A stretch of DNA of 11,717 nt from Clostridia bacterium (GTDB taxonomy: Bacteria > UBA6262 > WVXT01), in NCBI GenBank assembly GCA_030671905.1, contig DAOVHK010000037.1, positions 1 to 11,717 of the forward strand, read 5' to 3'. Positions 1 to 6,909 of the stretch are shown here, piece after piece. The notes under the pieces are model-generated. The model ran no database searches. It saw nothing but the letters and a program-made list of their open reading frames with translations, and had not been told where the DNA came from. The position numbers were made by a program, and so were the translations under genes. Each line of letters starts with the position of its first letter. The first letter of the stretch is position 1.

Positions 1-2
1 AA

Positions 3-131
3 CTTTTGGAAGATGATTATAAGGTATTAACTGTCACCAGTGACGAGGGGATAATTGGTGAAAAGGGAACATGTAAAAGGAAGATATTCTCGCCAGCAAG
101 AGAGAAGAAAATTTTCTCGAATCGAGGATAA
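3..131 (+). pseudogene. Possible 3' end of a broken response-regulator receiver
   Basis: The reading frame that is open from base 3 to a TAA at 129-131 begins LLEDDYKVLTVTSDEGI, which resembles the helix1-strand2-helix2 part of a receiver domain. It then turns into unrelated sequence without the phospho-acceptor strand. It overlaps the first 74 bases of the PilZ gene in another frame, so only about the first 55 bases could be genuine. It may be the remains of a receiver gene cut by a deletion, or chance similarity in a short stretch. Bases upstream of the window would decide. Confidence 0.22.
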
Positions 132-477
132 CATTTTTATTTTCTGTAAATTGAAACACGATTACAGAATAATAGAGTGGATTACCAAGGATATTAGCGA
201 GATGGGATTAAGATTTGAAAGTGATAAATTTGTTTCCCCTTCAACTTCTATAGAAATGGAAATATATCAACCCCTCGATTACCTTAAGAGTAGGATTGTC
301 TCCATTTACGCCTTGGCGAATGTTGTCTGGGTCAAGGAAATAAAAAAAGGGGATAGATACAAAGGGAGTAACAGATATATTGGAGGGGTAAAATTTACTA
401 AAATTAGTAAACAGGACAGAGGTATAATTGTCAATTATATGAAGGAAAAGTTTAAGAAGAGAGGCTGCTCTCCATAA
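58..477 (+). CDS. PilZ domain protein (putative c-di-GMP receptor)
   Basis: A single-domain PilZ protein of about 139 residues. Seen: the RxxxR motif (RRKFSR, near residues 17-21) followed by the D-x-S-x-x-G motif (DISEMG, about 45-50), then a strand-rich core and a late GVKF strand. These two motifs are the known c-di-GMP contacts of the family, so binding is likely. There is no fused output domain, signal peptide or membrane segment, so it probably acts by touching a partner protein in the cytoplasm. GTG at 58 is chosen as start because GAGGGG at 45-50 lies 7 bases upstream; a TTG at 55 in the same frame is possible but sits too close. The partner is unknown. An HD-GYP protein, a likely c-di-GMP phosphodiesterase, is encoded later in the window, which gives a plausible link. 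Confidence 0.85.
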   Translation: MKREHVKGRYSRQQERRKFSRIEDNIFIFCKLKHDYRIIEWITKDISEMGLRFESDKFVSPSTSIEMEIYQPLDYLKSRIVSIYALANVVWVKEIKKGDRYKGSNRYIGGVKFTKISKQDRGIIVNYMKEKFKKRGCSP

Positions 478-517
478 AGTTTCCACTGTCCTGGCCTAAA
501 GTTTGAGAAAAGTTACT

Positions 518-545
518 TTGAAGTTGAAAGAGCAATTTGTATAGA
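518..545 (+). promoter_or_regulatory. Possible housekeeping promoter upstream of the sigma-54-like gene
   Basis: TTGAAG at 518-523 and TATAGA at 540-545 are separated by 16 bases, a fair match to a vegetative promoter, and would start transcription near 552 for the gene at 710. In AT-rich DNA such matches arise by chance, so this is tentative. The rest of 478-709 holds no convincing gene. Confidence 0.25.
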
Positions 546-709
546 GTAGATTGCCCAAAATGGGATTTGCTTACAGGAGAGGCAAATTTTTTTGCATATT
601 TTTTTAAGTATTACTTCAAAATAATGCACTAATTGAAGCCACATCAAATTTTGTTGAGAAGAATTAGTAGTGGATGAGAGGTCTTTCTAACTTTTCCTGG
701 GGGAAAGAA

Positions 710-1888
710 ATGGGTATGGGAAATGAGAAGAGAGAAATAAGACTACAACAACTTCCACAAACAAAGCAACTATTGAAGTTGATCGGCAGGATTAAGTTGG
801 CCGACCTTATGGAACTTAGCGAAAGCGATTTCGCTAAAACAATCAAAAAAATCGAGAACGACCCTCTGTTTAAAAAATTATTTTCTCCTTCTAACCGACA
901 AGAAAAAGTGATTAGTTATCTTCGTTTCCCGCGAAGCGGGCTAGCAAAAAGCTTTTACGAACTTAAAGAGGATATAGCAGTAGATAGAAGTTCTCTCAAT
1001 ATTGAATCTTTTCTCGATAGCCGGAAAGAAGCTATTCCTGTTATTAAACGGTTGGGAATAGATAAATTCAAAAAATATTTTCTATATAACGATGGAGAAT
1101 TGTCTTATAGAGATATTTCTTTAGCTTGTGATTTGGTGGAAAAAGAGGTAACCAAGATAATGACTCTCCTAGATGACTTCTCCATTCACAGCGAATTTTT
1201 TAATCCTTCAATGATTAATCTGGACAGGAATATGTCTTATTCAAAGATTGCTAAGATAGAAAAAGACGATTCCGGGGACTTTGTTATTAGTTTTTTCTCT
1301 CCCCATCTGGTTAAAGGTCGATATTGGATCAACTATGAAAAGTTGGCAGAGCTGAAGAATAGAGTTTTTAGCCAGGCTGAATTGAAAAAAATAGATAAAC
1401 TCTTTTATACCTTAAAATCAATTAATACACGAAAATCCATTATTTACAAAGTTATCAGGAAGATTTTGAAAAAACAAGATGTCTATTTTGCTAGCGGTAA
1501 TCCTAAGGATATCGTCTCGCTTTCCCAAAGGGAGTTAGCCCAAGAGATGAAGATTAATCCCAGTCTAATCAGTCGGGCAATTGCTCGGCGTAGTATAGAG
1601 ACTCCCTGGGGAGAAGAATATCCGGTTAAATATTTTTTCCCCAGCAGGAAAAAAATAATAAAAAGACTAATTACTGATATTATTGATGATGGAAAATGTG
1701 TATATACCGATGAAGGAATTAGAGAAGAATTAAAAAAAGACTTTAACATAGATATGTCTCGACGTTCAGTAGCCAGTTATCGGCAGGAACTAAAAATAGA
1801 TTCATCTTTAGAAAGAATTAAATCTTATAAAAATAATCTTTTGTCAGTATCGGAATTCGAAGAAAGTAATATAAACAAGAGAAAATAA
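710..1888 (+). CDS. Divergent sigma-54 (RpoN-family) RNA polymerase factor
   Basis: Sigma-54 factors bind core RNA polymerase, recognise -24/-12 promoters and need an AAA+ activator to open DNA. Seen (392 residues from ATG 710): a short N-terminal region I-like segment (QLPQTKQLLKLI ... IENDPLFKKLF, about 14-58); a long middle region ending in a core-binding-like stretch (RKSIIYKVIRKILKKQ, about 241-256); a helix-turn-helix (LSQRELAQEM ... ISRAI, about 271-291) followed by TPWGEEYPVKYFF; and an RpoN box variant SRRSVASYRQ (about 350-359) where the family consensus is ARRTVAKYRE. An extension of about 33 residues follows the box. ATG 710 is preferred over ATG 674 because GGGGG at 699-703 lies 6 bases upstream; ATG 674 would add 12 residues. 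The kinase gene starts 31 bases downstream. It is probably a paralogue rather than the housekeeping RpoN, given the divergent box and the dedicated signalling neighbours. Confidence 0.8.
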   Translation: MGMGNEKREIRLQQLPQTKQLLKLIGRIKLADLMELSESDFAKTIKKIENDPLFKKLFSPSNRQEKVISYLRFPRSGLAKSFYELKEDIAVDRSSLNIESFLDSRKEAIPVIKRLGIDKFKKYFLYNDGELSYRDISLACDLVEKEVTKIMTLLDDFSIHSEFFNPSMINLDRNMSYSKIAKIEKDDSGDFVISFFSPHLVKGRYWINYEKLAELKNRVFSQAELKKIDKLFYTLKSINTRKSIIYKVIRKILKKQDVYFASGNPKDIVSLSQRELAQEMKINPSLISRAIARRSIETPWGEEYPVKYFFPSRKKIIKRLITDIIDDGKCVYTDEGIREELKKDFNIDMSRRSVASYRQELKIDSSLERIKSYKNNLLSVSEFEESNINKRK

Positions 1889-1919
1889 AGCAATCATTTG
1901 TTTGATTAATGGGGGAAAA

Positions 1920-4232
1920 ATGGGTGATAAAGCCAAAGGACAACTGACAAAAAGAGTGGAAAAACCGCCCATCCCAGAAAATATGATTTGCAAGTGGCAG
2001 GAGATAGTAAACCTAATGGCAGAAGTTATCGGGGTTCCTGCCGCACTTATCATGAAAGTCATACCTCCTCAGATAGAAGTTTTTGTGAGCAGCGCCTCAA
2101 AGGGTAATCCTTACAAAAGGGGTGAGAAGGAAGACTTGAATACCGGGCTATACTGTGAAAAGGTGATGAGGGAGCAGGAGAAACTGCTGGTTCCCGATGC
2201 AAGGAAAGATCCCCAATGGGACCACAACCCTGGCATCAAACTGGGAATGGTCTCTTATCTGGGGGTTCCACTGATGTGGCCCGATGGTGAGATCTTCGGC
2301 ACTATTTGCGTGTTAGATAACAAAGAGAATCATTATTGTAAAACATACAAGAAACTAATAGAACAATTCAAAGGGATAGTAGAAACCGACCTGCAGATTA
2401 TCGTAGACATTACCGAGCGCAAGAAAGCTGAGGGGGAAAAAAATAAACTTCTAAAAGCTATTGAGATAAACAGGGAAGCTGTAAATATTACATCCCCTGA
2501 TACGACAATGATATATGCAAATGATGCAATGGATAAACTGTTTGGTTACAAAAAAGGGGAATTAATCGGAAAATGTGCATCAGTGTTAAATGCAGGACCG
2601 ACACCGGAAGCAGTGGCGAAACGGATAGCAGATGCCGTAGAGAAAAAAGGTTTTTGGGAAGGAGAAATCCGTAACAAAAGAAAAGACGGCACAGAATTCA
2701 TAAGCTATGTGAGAATAAGTGTGCTTAGAGATAAACAAGGCAAGATAATAAATTTCGTTTGCACCCAACACGATATTACCGAGCGCAAGAAAGCAGAGAA
2801 GGAAATAAAGAACTTGGCGAAATTTCCTTCCGAGAACCCCGCTCCTGTGATTCGCATTGCCATGAATGGGACTGTTTTATATTCTAATATGGCGAGCTCG
2901 TCTCTTTTAAAAGACTGGGGTTGTGAAATCGATAAATGTGTACCTGATAAATGGCGTCAACTGGTTGTGGATACTCTTGAATCTGGTTTAAAAAGAAACA
3001 TTGAGATAGAACACAGGGGCAAAATTCTCTTATTTGAGGTTATCCCGGTGATTGATGCTAATTATGTTAATCTATATGGATGTGACATCACTGAGCGCAA
3101 GAAGATGGAGGAAGAAAAGGAAAAACTTCAGGCACAACTTGTTCAGTCAGCAAAAATGGCAGCAGTGGGTACTCTGGCAAGCGGTATAACACATGGATTT
3201 AGTAACCTGCTTCAGATAATGGTTGGACATGTAGCATTTGCCCAAAGAACAAAGAAGCGTGAAGATATGAAACATGCCTTAAATATAATCTTAGACACTT
3301 CTGATAGAGCGGCAAAGATTATTAAAGATTTATTGACTTTCTCAAAACCGGAATTGTCTGAAAAAGAACTATGTGATATTACTGAGCCAATAGAATCAGT
3401 ACTATCGCTTGCGGAAGAGCAACTCAAAAAACATAATATCAAAGTGGTCAGGAAATACGAAAGAACTCCTGCGATAGAAGTAAATAAGACAGAGATGCAG
3501 CAAGTATTTCTGGTAATCGTTATTAATGCTCGCGATGCGATGTTACCCAAAGGCGGGAAGTTGGAAATATGTGTTAAGCAGGTCAAGGAAAATATAGAAG
3601 TAAGATTTAGTGATACGGGTAAGGGAATAGAAAAAGAGAATTTAAGTAAAGTGTTCGAACCCTTCTATACCACTAAAGGAACCTTGGGAGGTAGCACTGT
3701 GCCGGGAATAGGGCTGGGTTTGTCTGTTTCTTACGGAATTATACAGAGACATAGAGGCACGATTGAAGTTAACAGCCAGGTAGGGCAAAGAACCACTTTT
3801 ACAGTCAAATTACCGATGAAAGAAGTAAGACCTAAAGAAAGGGTCATTGAAGAACAAAAGAAGAAAGAAATTGAAAATGCTCAATATATGAATATTTTGG
3901 TAATGGATGATGAACAAGAGATATGCAAAATACTCATTAACTGGTTATCTACTGAAGGACACAGGGTGAAATCTGTATTGACTGGAAGGGAAGCCATTGA
4001 ACTGGTTAAAGATGAGTATTTTAATGTTGCCTTTTTAGATATTATAATGCCGGGAATTCCGGGTAATATTGTTCTTGAAGAAATAAAAAAAATCTCGCCA
4101 GAGACAAAAGTAGTAATGATAACAGGGAAATTAATGAATGATTACTTATTGAATAAGCTAATACAGAAAGGTGCTTCCGGGTGTATACAAAAACCATTTG
4201 GGATAAAAGAAATAAAAGAAACATTAGTTTAA
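1920..4232 (+). CDS. Soluble hybrid histidine kinase, GAF-PAS-PAS-HisKA-HATPase-REC
   Basis: A 770-residue cytoplasmic sensor kinase; no membrane segments are seen. Domains in order: GAF (about 28-165, including LVPDARKDPQW, YLGVPL and GTICVLD); PAS 1 (about 177-288); PAS 2 (about 295-392), each sensor block ending in a DITERKK linker; HisKA (about 403-475) with phospho-acceptor H425 in ITHGFSN; HATPase with N-box N536, G1 box FSDTGKGI (D565), F-box FEPFYTTK and G2 box GIGLGLS; and a C-terminal receiver (656-768) with D663/D664, phospho-acceptor D707, T735 and K758 intact. The residue after H425 is Gly where the family usually has Asp or Glu. ATG 1920 follows a GGGGG run at 1911-1915; an in-frame TTG at 1902 lacks a ribosome site. 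It lies between the sigma-54-like gene and an NtrC activator (43-base gap), its likely phospho-relay target. The ligand of GAF or PAS cannot be told from the sequence. Confidence 0.92.
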   Translation: MGDKAKGQLTKRVEKPPIPENMICKWQEIVNLMAEVIGVPAALIMKVIPPQIEVFVSSASKGNPYKRGEKEDLNTGLYCEKVMREQEKLLVPDARKDPQWDHNPGIKLGMVSYLGVPLMWPDGEIFGTICVLDNKENHYCKTYKKLIEQFKGIVETDLQIIVDITERKKAEGEKNKLLKAIEINREAVNITSPDTTMIYANDAMDKLFGYKKGELIGKCASVLNAGPTPEAVAKRIADAVEKKGFWEGEIRNKRKDGTEFISYVRISVLRDKQGKIINFVCTQHDITERKKAEKEIKNLAKFPSENPAPVIRIAMNGTVLYSNMASSSLLKDWGCEIDKCVPDKWRQLVVDTLESGLKRNIEIEHRGKILLFEVIPVIDANYVNLYGCDITERKKMEEEKEKLQAQLVQSAKMAAVGTLASGITHGFSNLLQIMVGHVAFAQRTKKREDMKHALNIILDTSDRAAKIIKDLLTFSKPELSEKELCDITEPIESVLSLAEEQLKKHNIKVVRKYERTPAIEVNKTEMQQVFLVIVINARDAMLPKGGKLEICVKQVKENIEVRFSDTGKGIEKENLSKVFEPFYTTKGTLGGSTVPGIGLGLSVSYGIIQRHRGTIEVNSQVGQRTTFTVKLPMKEVRPKERVIEEQKKKEIENAQYMNILVMDDEQEICKILINWLSTEGHRVKSVLTGREAIELVKDEYFNVAFLDIIMPGIPGNIVLEEIKKISPETKVVMITGKLMNDYLLNKLIQKGASGCIQKPFGIKEIKETLV

Positions 4233-4275
4233 AGAATACATATTTTGTGCCCAGAGCATAAGTGAGCAAAAGCCA

Positions 4276-5631
4276 ATGAGTAAGAAAATAAATCTTTTTG
4301 TTGTTGACGATGAAGCAGGTTTTAGAGAATTAATGGTTAAAGCGATACCCAAAACTAAATATAATTTGGAAGTCTTTAGTAATGGAAGTGAAGTGCTTAA
4401 AGCAATAGAAAAAAAAGAATTTGATGTGGGGTTGATTGACATTAAGATGCCTGATATGGATGGCCTTGAATTATTGAGGAAATTCAGGACACAAAATATA
4501 TTAACCGAGTTCGTAGTCCTTACCGGTCAGGCAAGTGTAGCTACTGCGATTGAATCAATGAAATTAGGTTGTTACGACTATTTGACCAAGCCGGCCAGGT
4601 TAGATGAGTTGGAAGCTGTTATACAGAAAGCATATGAAAAAAAGGCCATCAAGAAAGAAAACATTATTTTAAAAGAAGAATTACAGATTAAAGATAAATA
4701 CTATGAAATGGTTGGGGAAAGTTCAAAGATGGGATCGATTTTTTCCTTAATTGATAAAGTAGCTAAAACTTCTTCCCCGATTCTGCTTATCGGTGAAAGC
4801 GGAACTGGCAAGGAATTAGTAGCAAAAGCCATTCATAAGAACAGTAATAGGAAGGACAGACCATTTATAGTTGTTGATTGTGCTTCTCTTTCAGAAAACC
4901 TGTTAGAAAATGAATTGTTTGGACACGAAAAAGGGGCTTTTACTGACGCTTCATCTATGAAGCGAGGATTGTTTGAAATAGCCAATGGAGGAACGTTATT
5001 CATTGATGAAATCGGTGAAATGAAATTGACTACACAGGCAAAACTACTACGAGCCATAGAGACTCATCAATTCCGCCGGTTAGGAGGGATCAAACAGATA
5101 CGAGTAGATGTTAGAATCATAACGGCCACTAATCGAAATTTAGTTGAAGATGCGAAAAACGGGAATTTTCGGAAAGATTTATATTACCGGTTAAACGTTG
5201 TTACTATCAATCTGCCACCTTTAAGGGAACGAAAGGAAGATATCTCATTATTAGTAAAACATTTCATGGCTAATAGTCAGGTTGCTACAACAAAGAAAAA
5301 GGTTAGCCAGGAATTTATGAAAACTCTAATGGAATATGACTGGCCGGGAAACGTAAGAGAATTAGCCAATGTTGTTGAACGTGCATTAATAATTTCTGTA
5401 GATGAATATATCACGCCTGCTGATTTGCCGATCGATTTTTGCAGACTACCGGCAGGTTATTCCTACCCCTCAGATAAAATGGGCTTGAGTAAATTGTTAA
5501 AAGACTTTGAAAGAGATGCCATCATCAAAGCTCTTAGGGAATGTAAAGGCAATAAGATAGAAACTGCCAAGTCTTTGAGGTTAAGTAGATCGAAGTTGTA
5601 CAGAAAATTGAAAGAATACCGCATTATGTAA
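4276..5631 (+). CDS. NtrC-family sigma-54-dependent response regulator (canonical receiver)
   Basis: A 451-residue enhancer-binding activator. Receiver (1-120) with the acidic pair D11/D12, phospho-acceptor D55 (GLIDIKMPD), T83 and K105 (LTKP) all present, so phosphorylation control is expected. AAA+ domain (about 145-385): Walker A GESGTGKE at 173-180, the sigma-54 contact loop GAFTDA at 220-225, Walker B GGTLFIDE at 238-245, and FRKDLYYRLNV then WPGNVREL towards the end. Fis-type helix-turn-helix at about 420-450 for enhancer binding. Following the hybrid kinase by 43 bases makes that kinase its probable partner. No strong ribosome site is seen before ATG 4276. A 409-base non-coding region holding promoter P1 follows it directly, the obvious candidate target. 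The paralogue at 8192 shares the architecture but has a dead receiver. Confidence 0.95.
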   Translation: MSKKINLFVVDDEAGFRELMVKAIPKTKYNLEVFSNGSEVLKAIEKKEFDVGLIDIKMPDMDGLELLRKFRTQNILTEFVVLTGQASVATAIESMKLGCYDYLTKPARLDELEAVIQKAYEKKAIKKENIILKEELQIKDKYYEMVGESSKMGSIFSLIDKVAKTSSPILLIGESGTGKELVAKAIHKNSNRKDRPFIVVDCASLSENLLENELFGHEKGAFTDASSMKRGLFEIANGGTLFIDEIGEMKLTTQAKLLRAIETHQFRRLGGIKQIRVDVRIITATNRNLVEDAKNGNFRKDLYYRLNVVTINLPPLRERKEDISLLVKHFMANSQVATTKKKVSQEFMKTLMEYDWPGNVRELANVVERALIISVDEYITPADLPIDFCRLPAGYSYPSDKMGLSKLLKDFERDAIIKALRECKGNKIETAKSLRLSRSKLYRKLKEYRIM

Positions 5632-5758
5632 CTATTAACACAAATTATTCGGCCATTTTACAACTCTTTTATCATTATTAGAACAGTTGTAGCAAATTTG
5701 AGAAAGTGATGAATTTTCGCAAGAAATGAGTGATATTCATAAAGGAAATAATAATTCT

Positions 5759-5776
5759 GTGTCAGTAATGAGACAC
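5759..5776. promoter_or_regulatory. Candidate enhancer dyad GTGTC-N8-GACAC
   Basis: A five-base-arm dyad centred about 157 bases upstream of the predicted P1 start, nested almost concentrically inside a longer 9-base inverted repeat (5729-5737 with 5792-5800). The placement suits a binding site for the activator encoded at 4276-5631. The arms are short and the assignment is inferred. Confidence 0.25.
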
Positions 5777-5898
5777 TGCTGGGATAAAATAAATATCACT
5801 TAACCACCACAATTCCATACCTGCCTTATAGAAGTTCTCCTTAAACACGCATCTTTCGAAAAAATCTTAAAGTAGTTCTTTAAACTCCCCGCTTCTCC

Positions 5899-5914
5899 TG
5901 GCAGATAAATTGCT
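5899..5914 (+). promoter_or_regulatory. Sigma-54 promoter P1 (-24/-12)
   Basis: TGGCAGATAAATTGCT fits the sigma-54 consensus TGGCAC(G)-N4-TTGCW: the -24 block TGGCA, the exact spacing from GG (5900-5901) to GC (5912-5913), and the -12 block TTGCT. Transcription would start near 5925, leaving a leader of about 115 bases before the XRE-cupin gene at 6041. It lies 268 bases after the end of an NtrC-type activator gene. The match is read from the sequence; use by the sigma-54-like factor in this window is inferred. Confidence 0.7.
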
Positions 5915-5937
5915 ACGTATTAACTAAATAGGTAAAT

Positions 5938-5956
5938 ATTTATCTTATTGATAAAT
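5938..5956. repeat. Inverted repeat in the P1 leader (ATTTATC-N5-GATAAAT)
   Basis: Perfect 7-base arms around a 5-base spacer, centred about 22 bases downstream of the predicted P1 start. It could be an operator for the XRE-cupin regulator encoded next. The second dyad at 5964-5984 has the same spacer length. Confidence 0.4.
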
Positions 5957-5963
5957 TCATCAA

Positions 5964-5984
5964 GAAGTTTAAACAGTAAACTTC
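5964..5984. repeat. Inverted repeat in the P1 leader (GAAGTTTA-N5-TAAACTTC)
   Basis: Perfect 8-base arms around AACAG, centred about 50 bases downstream of the predicted P1 start and 57 bases before the XRE-cupin start codon. The position suits a repressor operator giving autoregulation, or an RNA hairpin in the leader. There is no T-run after it, so it is not a classical terminator. Confidence 0.45.
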
Positions 5985-6040
5985 AACAGGTAGAGTTACG
6001 TTTAAAAAGGCATCTTAATTTTGACAAAAAGAGATGAAAA

Positions 6041-6592
6041 ATGGAATTTGGTCAACGAATTAAAGAGATTAGAATTAAGAAAAAGTTCACGTTAGAGGAA
6101 CTGGCTAAGAGAACAGGTGTGAGTGCTAGTTTTCTTTCACAGGTTGAAAGGGGGATAGTATATCCTTCAGTAGAGAGCCTCAAGAGAGTTGCTATTGCTT
6201 TGCAGGTGAAATTAGACTATTTTTTCAAAGAAGAAAAAGTCTCTCATAAAACTATTGTAAAGAGAAATAAAAGAGAAAGATTTTTTTTAAAAGATTCTAA
6301 TGCATTTGTAGAGATACTAACTTCCAGTGGAATCGAAGTTTTAATGGAGCCATTAGTCTTTACATTACAGCCAAAAGGTCATACCGGAAAGCAGTTGAGT
6401 ATGCATGAAGGGGAGGAGTTTGGTTTAGTTCTTGAAGGAAAGATTAAAGTGCAAATTGGAAAGGAATTTTACACATTAGAACAAGGCGATAGTATCTCCT
6501 TTGACTCTATGCTTCCACATAAGTTCAGGAACATTGGTAATGGTAAAGCAAAGGTCCTCTGGGTAGTTTTTTCTCCCCGAAGAATTATGTAA
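6041..6592 (+). CDS. XRE-family transcription regulator with C-terminal cupin sensor domain
   Basis: A 183-residue regulator. Residues 4-58 form a lambda-repressor-type helix-turn-helix (GQRIKEIR ... LAKRTGVSASFLSQVERG ... PSVESLKRVAIAL). Residues about 104-178 are a cupin_2 beta barrel with a probable metal or ligand site at H122, E126 (HEGEEF) and H160 (LPHKF). Known relatives (PuuR/SutR type) bind small metabolites in the cupin and usually repress nearby genes. The ligand here is unknown. ATG 6041 is preceded by a weak AGAGATG. The gene follows sigma-54 promoter P1 and the two leader dyads at 5938-5984, which are good candidates for its own operator. This gives P1 both activation by an NtrC protein and possible negative feedback. 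Confidence 0.92.
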   Translation: MEFGQRIKEIRIKKKFTLEELAKRTGVSASFLSQVERGIVYPSVESLKRVAIALQVKLDYFFKEEKVSHKTIVKRNKRERFFLKDSNAFVEILTSSGIEVLMEPLVFTLQPKGHTGKQLSMHEGEEFGLVLEGKIKVQIGKEFYTLEQGDSISFDSMLPHKFRNIGNGKAKVLWVVFSPRRIM

Positions 6593-6643
6593 CTTACCTC
6601 GTATATCAGGCGAAATTGCCGCATATTTTGAGAGGCATACAAG

Positions 6644-6823
6644 GTGAATGGTGAAGATAAGACAAAAGAACAACTCATCGAAGAATCAGGGAAAATGCGC
6701 CAGCAGCTTACTGAATTGGAAACATTAGAAACCGAGCGCAAGAGGGGGCACCCTCCCTCTAGGGAGGACTCCAGAGGCTCGGACTCTTTCGGAGCTTCAG
6801 CTTGCATAAACGCGTCTATATAA
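6644..6823 (+). pseudogene. Broken start of a sensor kinase, interrupted by palindromic repeats
   Basis: From GTG 6644 the frame reads NGEDKTKEQLIEESGKMR then QQLTELETLETERKR, the coiled-coil and ERK linker that typically precedes PAS and kinase domains. After about 34 residues it changes to GHPPSREDSRGS and stops at 6821-6823. The change falls where the hairpin-rich segment 6744-6870 begins. No PAS, HisKA or HATPase sequence follows. The DNA at the break (ACCGAGCGCAAGA, 6731-6743) is identical to PAS-linker DNA in the hybrid kinase at 2412 and 2778. It is most likely the relic of a second kinase gene whose body was lost. A functional 59-residue peptide is possible but unlikely. Confidence 0.6.
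6752..6767. repeat. Small hairpin CCTCCC-TCTA-GGGAGG
   Basis: Perfect 6-base arms around a 4-base loop, GC-rich against AT-rich surroundings. It lies directly after the break in the kinase relic and is the first of three hairpins within 120 bases. Confidence 0.5.
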
Positions 6824-6824
6824 C

Positions 6825-6845
6825 GCTCCGATAAATCGGAGCTAC
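6825..6845 (-). repeat. REP-like hairpin preceded by GTAG
   Basis: GCTCCGAT (6825-6832) and ATCGGAGC (6835-6842) form a perfect palindrome with an AA loop. Read on the minus strand it begins GTAG (6845-6842) and continues into the hairpin. The layout GTAG plus hairpin is the known mark of REP sequences processed by REP-associated (RAYT) transposases. No such transposase gene is in this window. Confidence 0.5.
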
Positions 6846-6852
6846 TCCTAAA

Positions 6853-6875
6853 CACAGACTAAAGTCTGTGGCTAT
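6853..6875 (-). repeat. REP-like hairpin preceded by ATAG
   Basis: CACAGACT (6853-6860) and AGTCTGTG (6863-6870) pair perfectly around AA. On the minus strand the hairpin is preceded by ATAGC, matching the GTAGC before the neighbouring hairpin in all but the first base. The two units differ in stem sequence but share the layout, so they look like members of one repeat family or of two related ones. Confidence 0.5.
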
Positions 6876-6909
6876 CTTCTTATTTAGAAAAGTGCAGGTC
6901 TTACATTTC

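Larger units (their letters stand above)
5632..6040. other. Non-coding regulatory region between the two gene blocks
   Basis: No convincing gene was seen on either strand. It holds promoter P1 (5899-5914) and inverted repeats on both sides of it. Upstream are TACAACT/AGTTGTA (5659-5665, 5685-5691), and AGTGATATT/AATATCACT (5729-5737, 5792-5800) enclosing GTGTC-N8-GACAC (5759-5776). These sit roughly 125-265 bases before the predicted start, the usual distance for NtrC-type enhancers, but none is long enough to be sure. No hairpin followed by a T-run, hence no clear terminator for the preceding gene, is visible. Confidence 0.6.

Noticed and set aside
6021..6026. TTGACA as a -35 box for the XRE-cupin gene
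   Set aside because: It is a perfect hexamer but lies only 14 bases before the start codon with no room for a -10 box and leader.
6609..6622. GG-N10-GC sigma-54-like pattern after the cupin gene
   Set aside because: Spacing is right, but the -12 block reads CCGC rather than TTGC and the -24 block is only partial.
6469..6855. 128-residue minus-strand open frame across the cupin end and the hairpin region
   Set aside because: It is the reverse of coding and repeat DNA with a low-complexity Ser-rich product and no motif.
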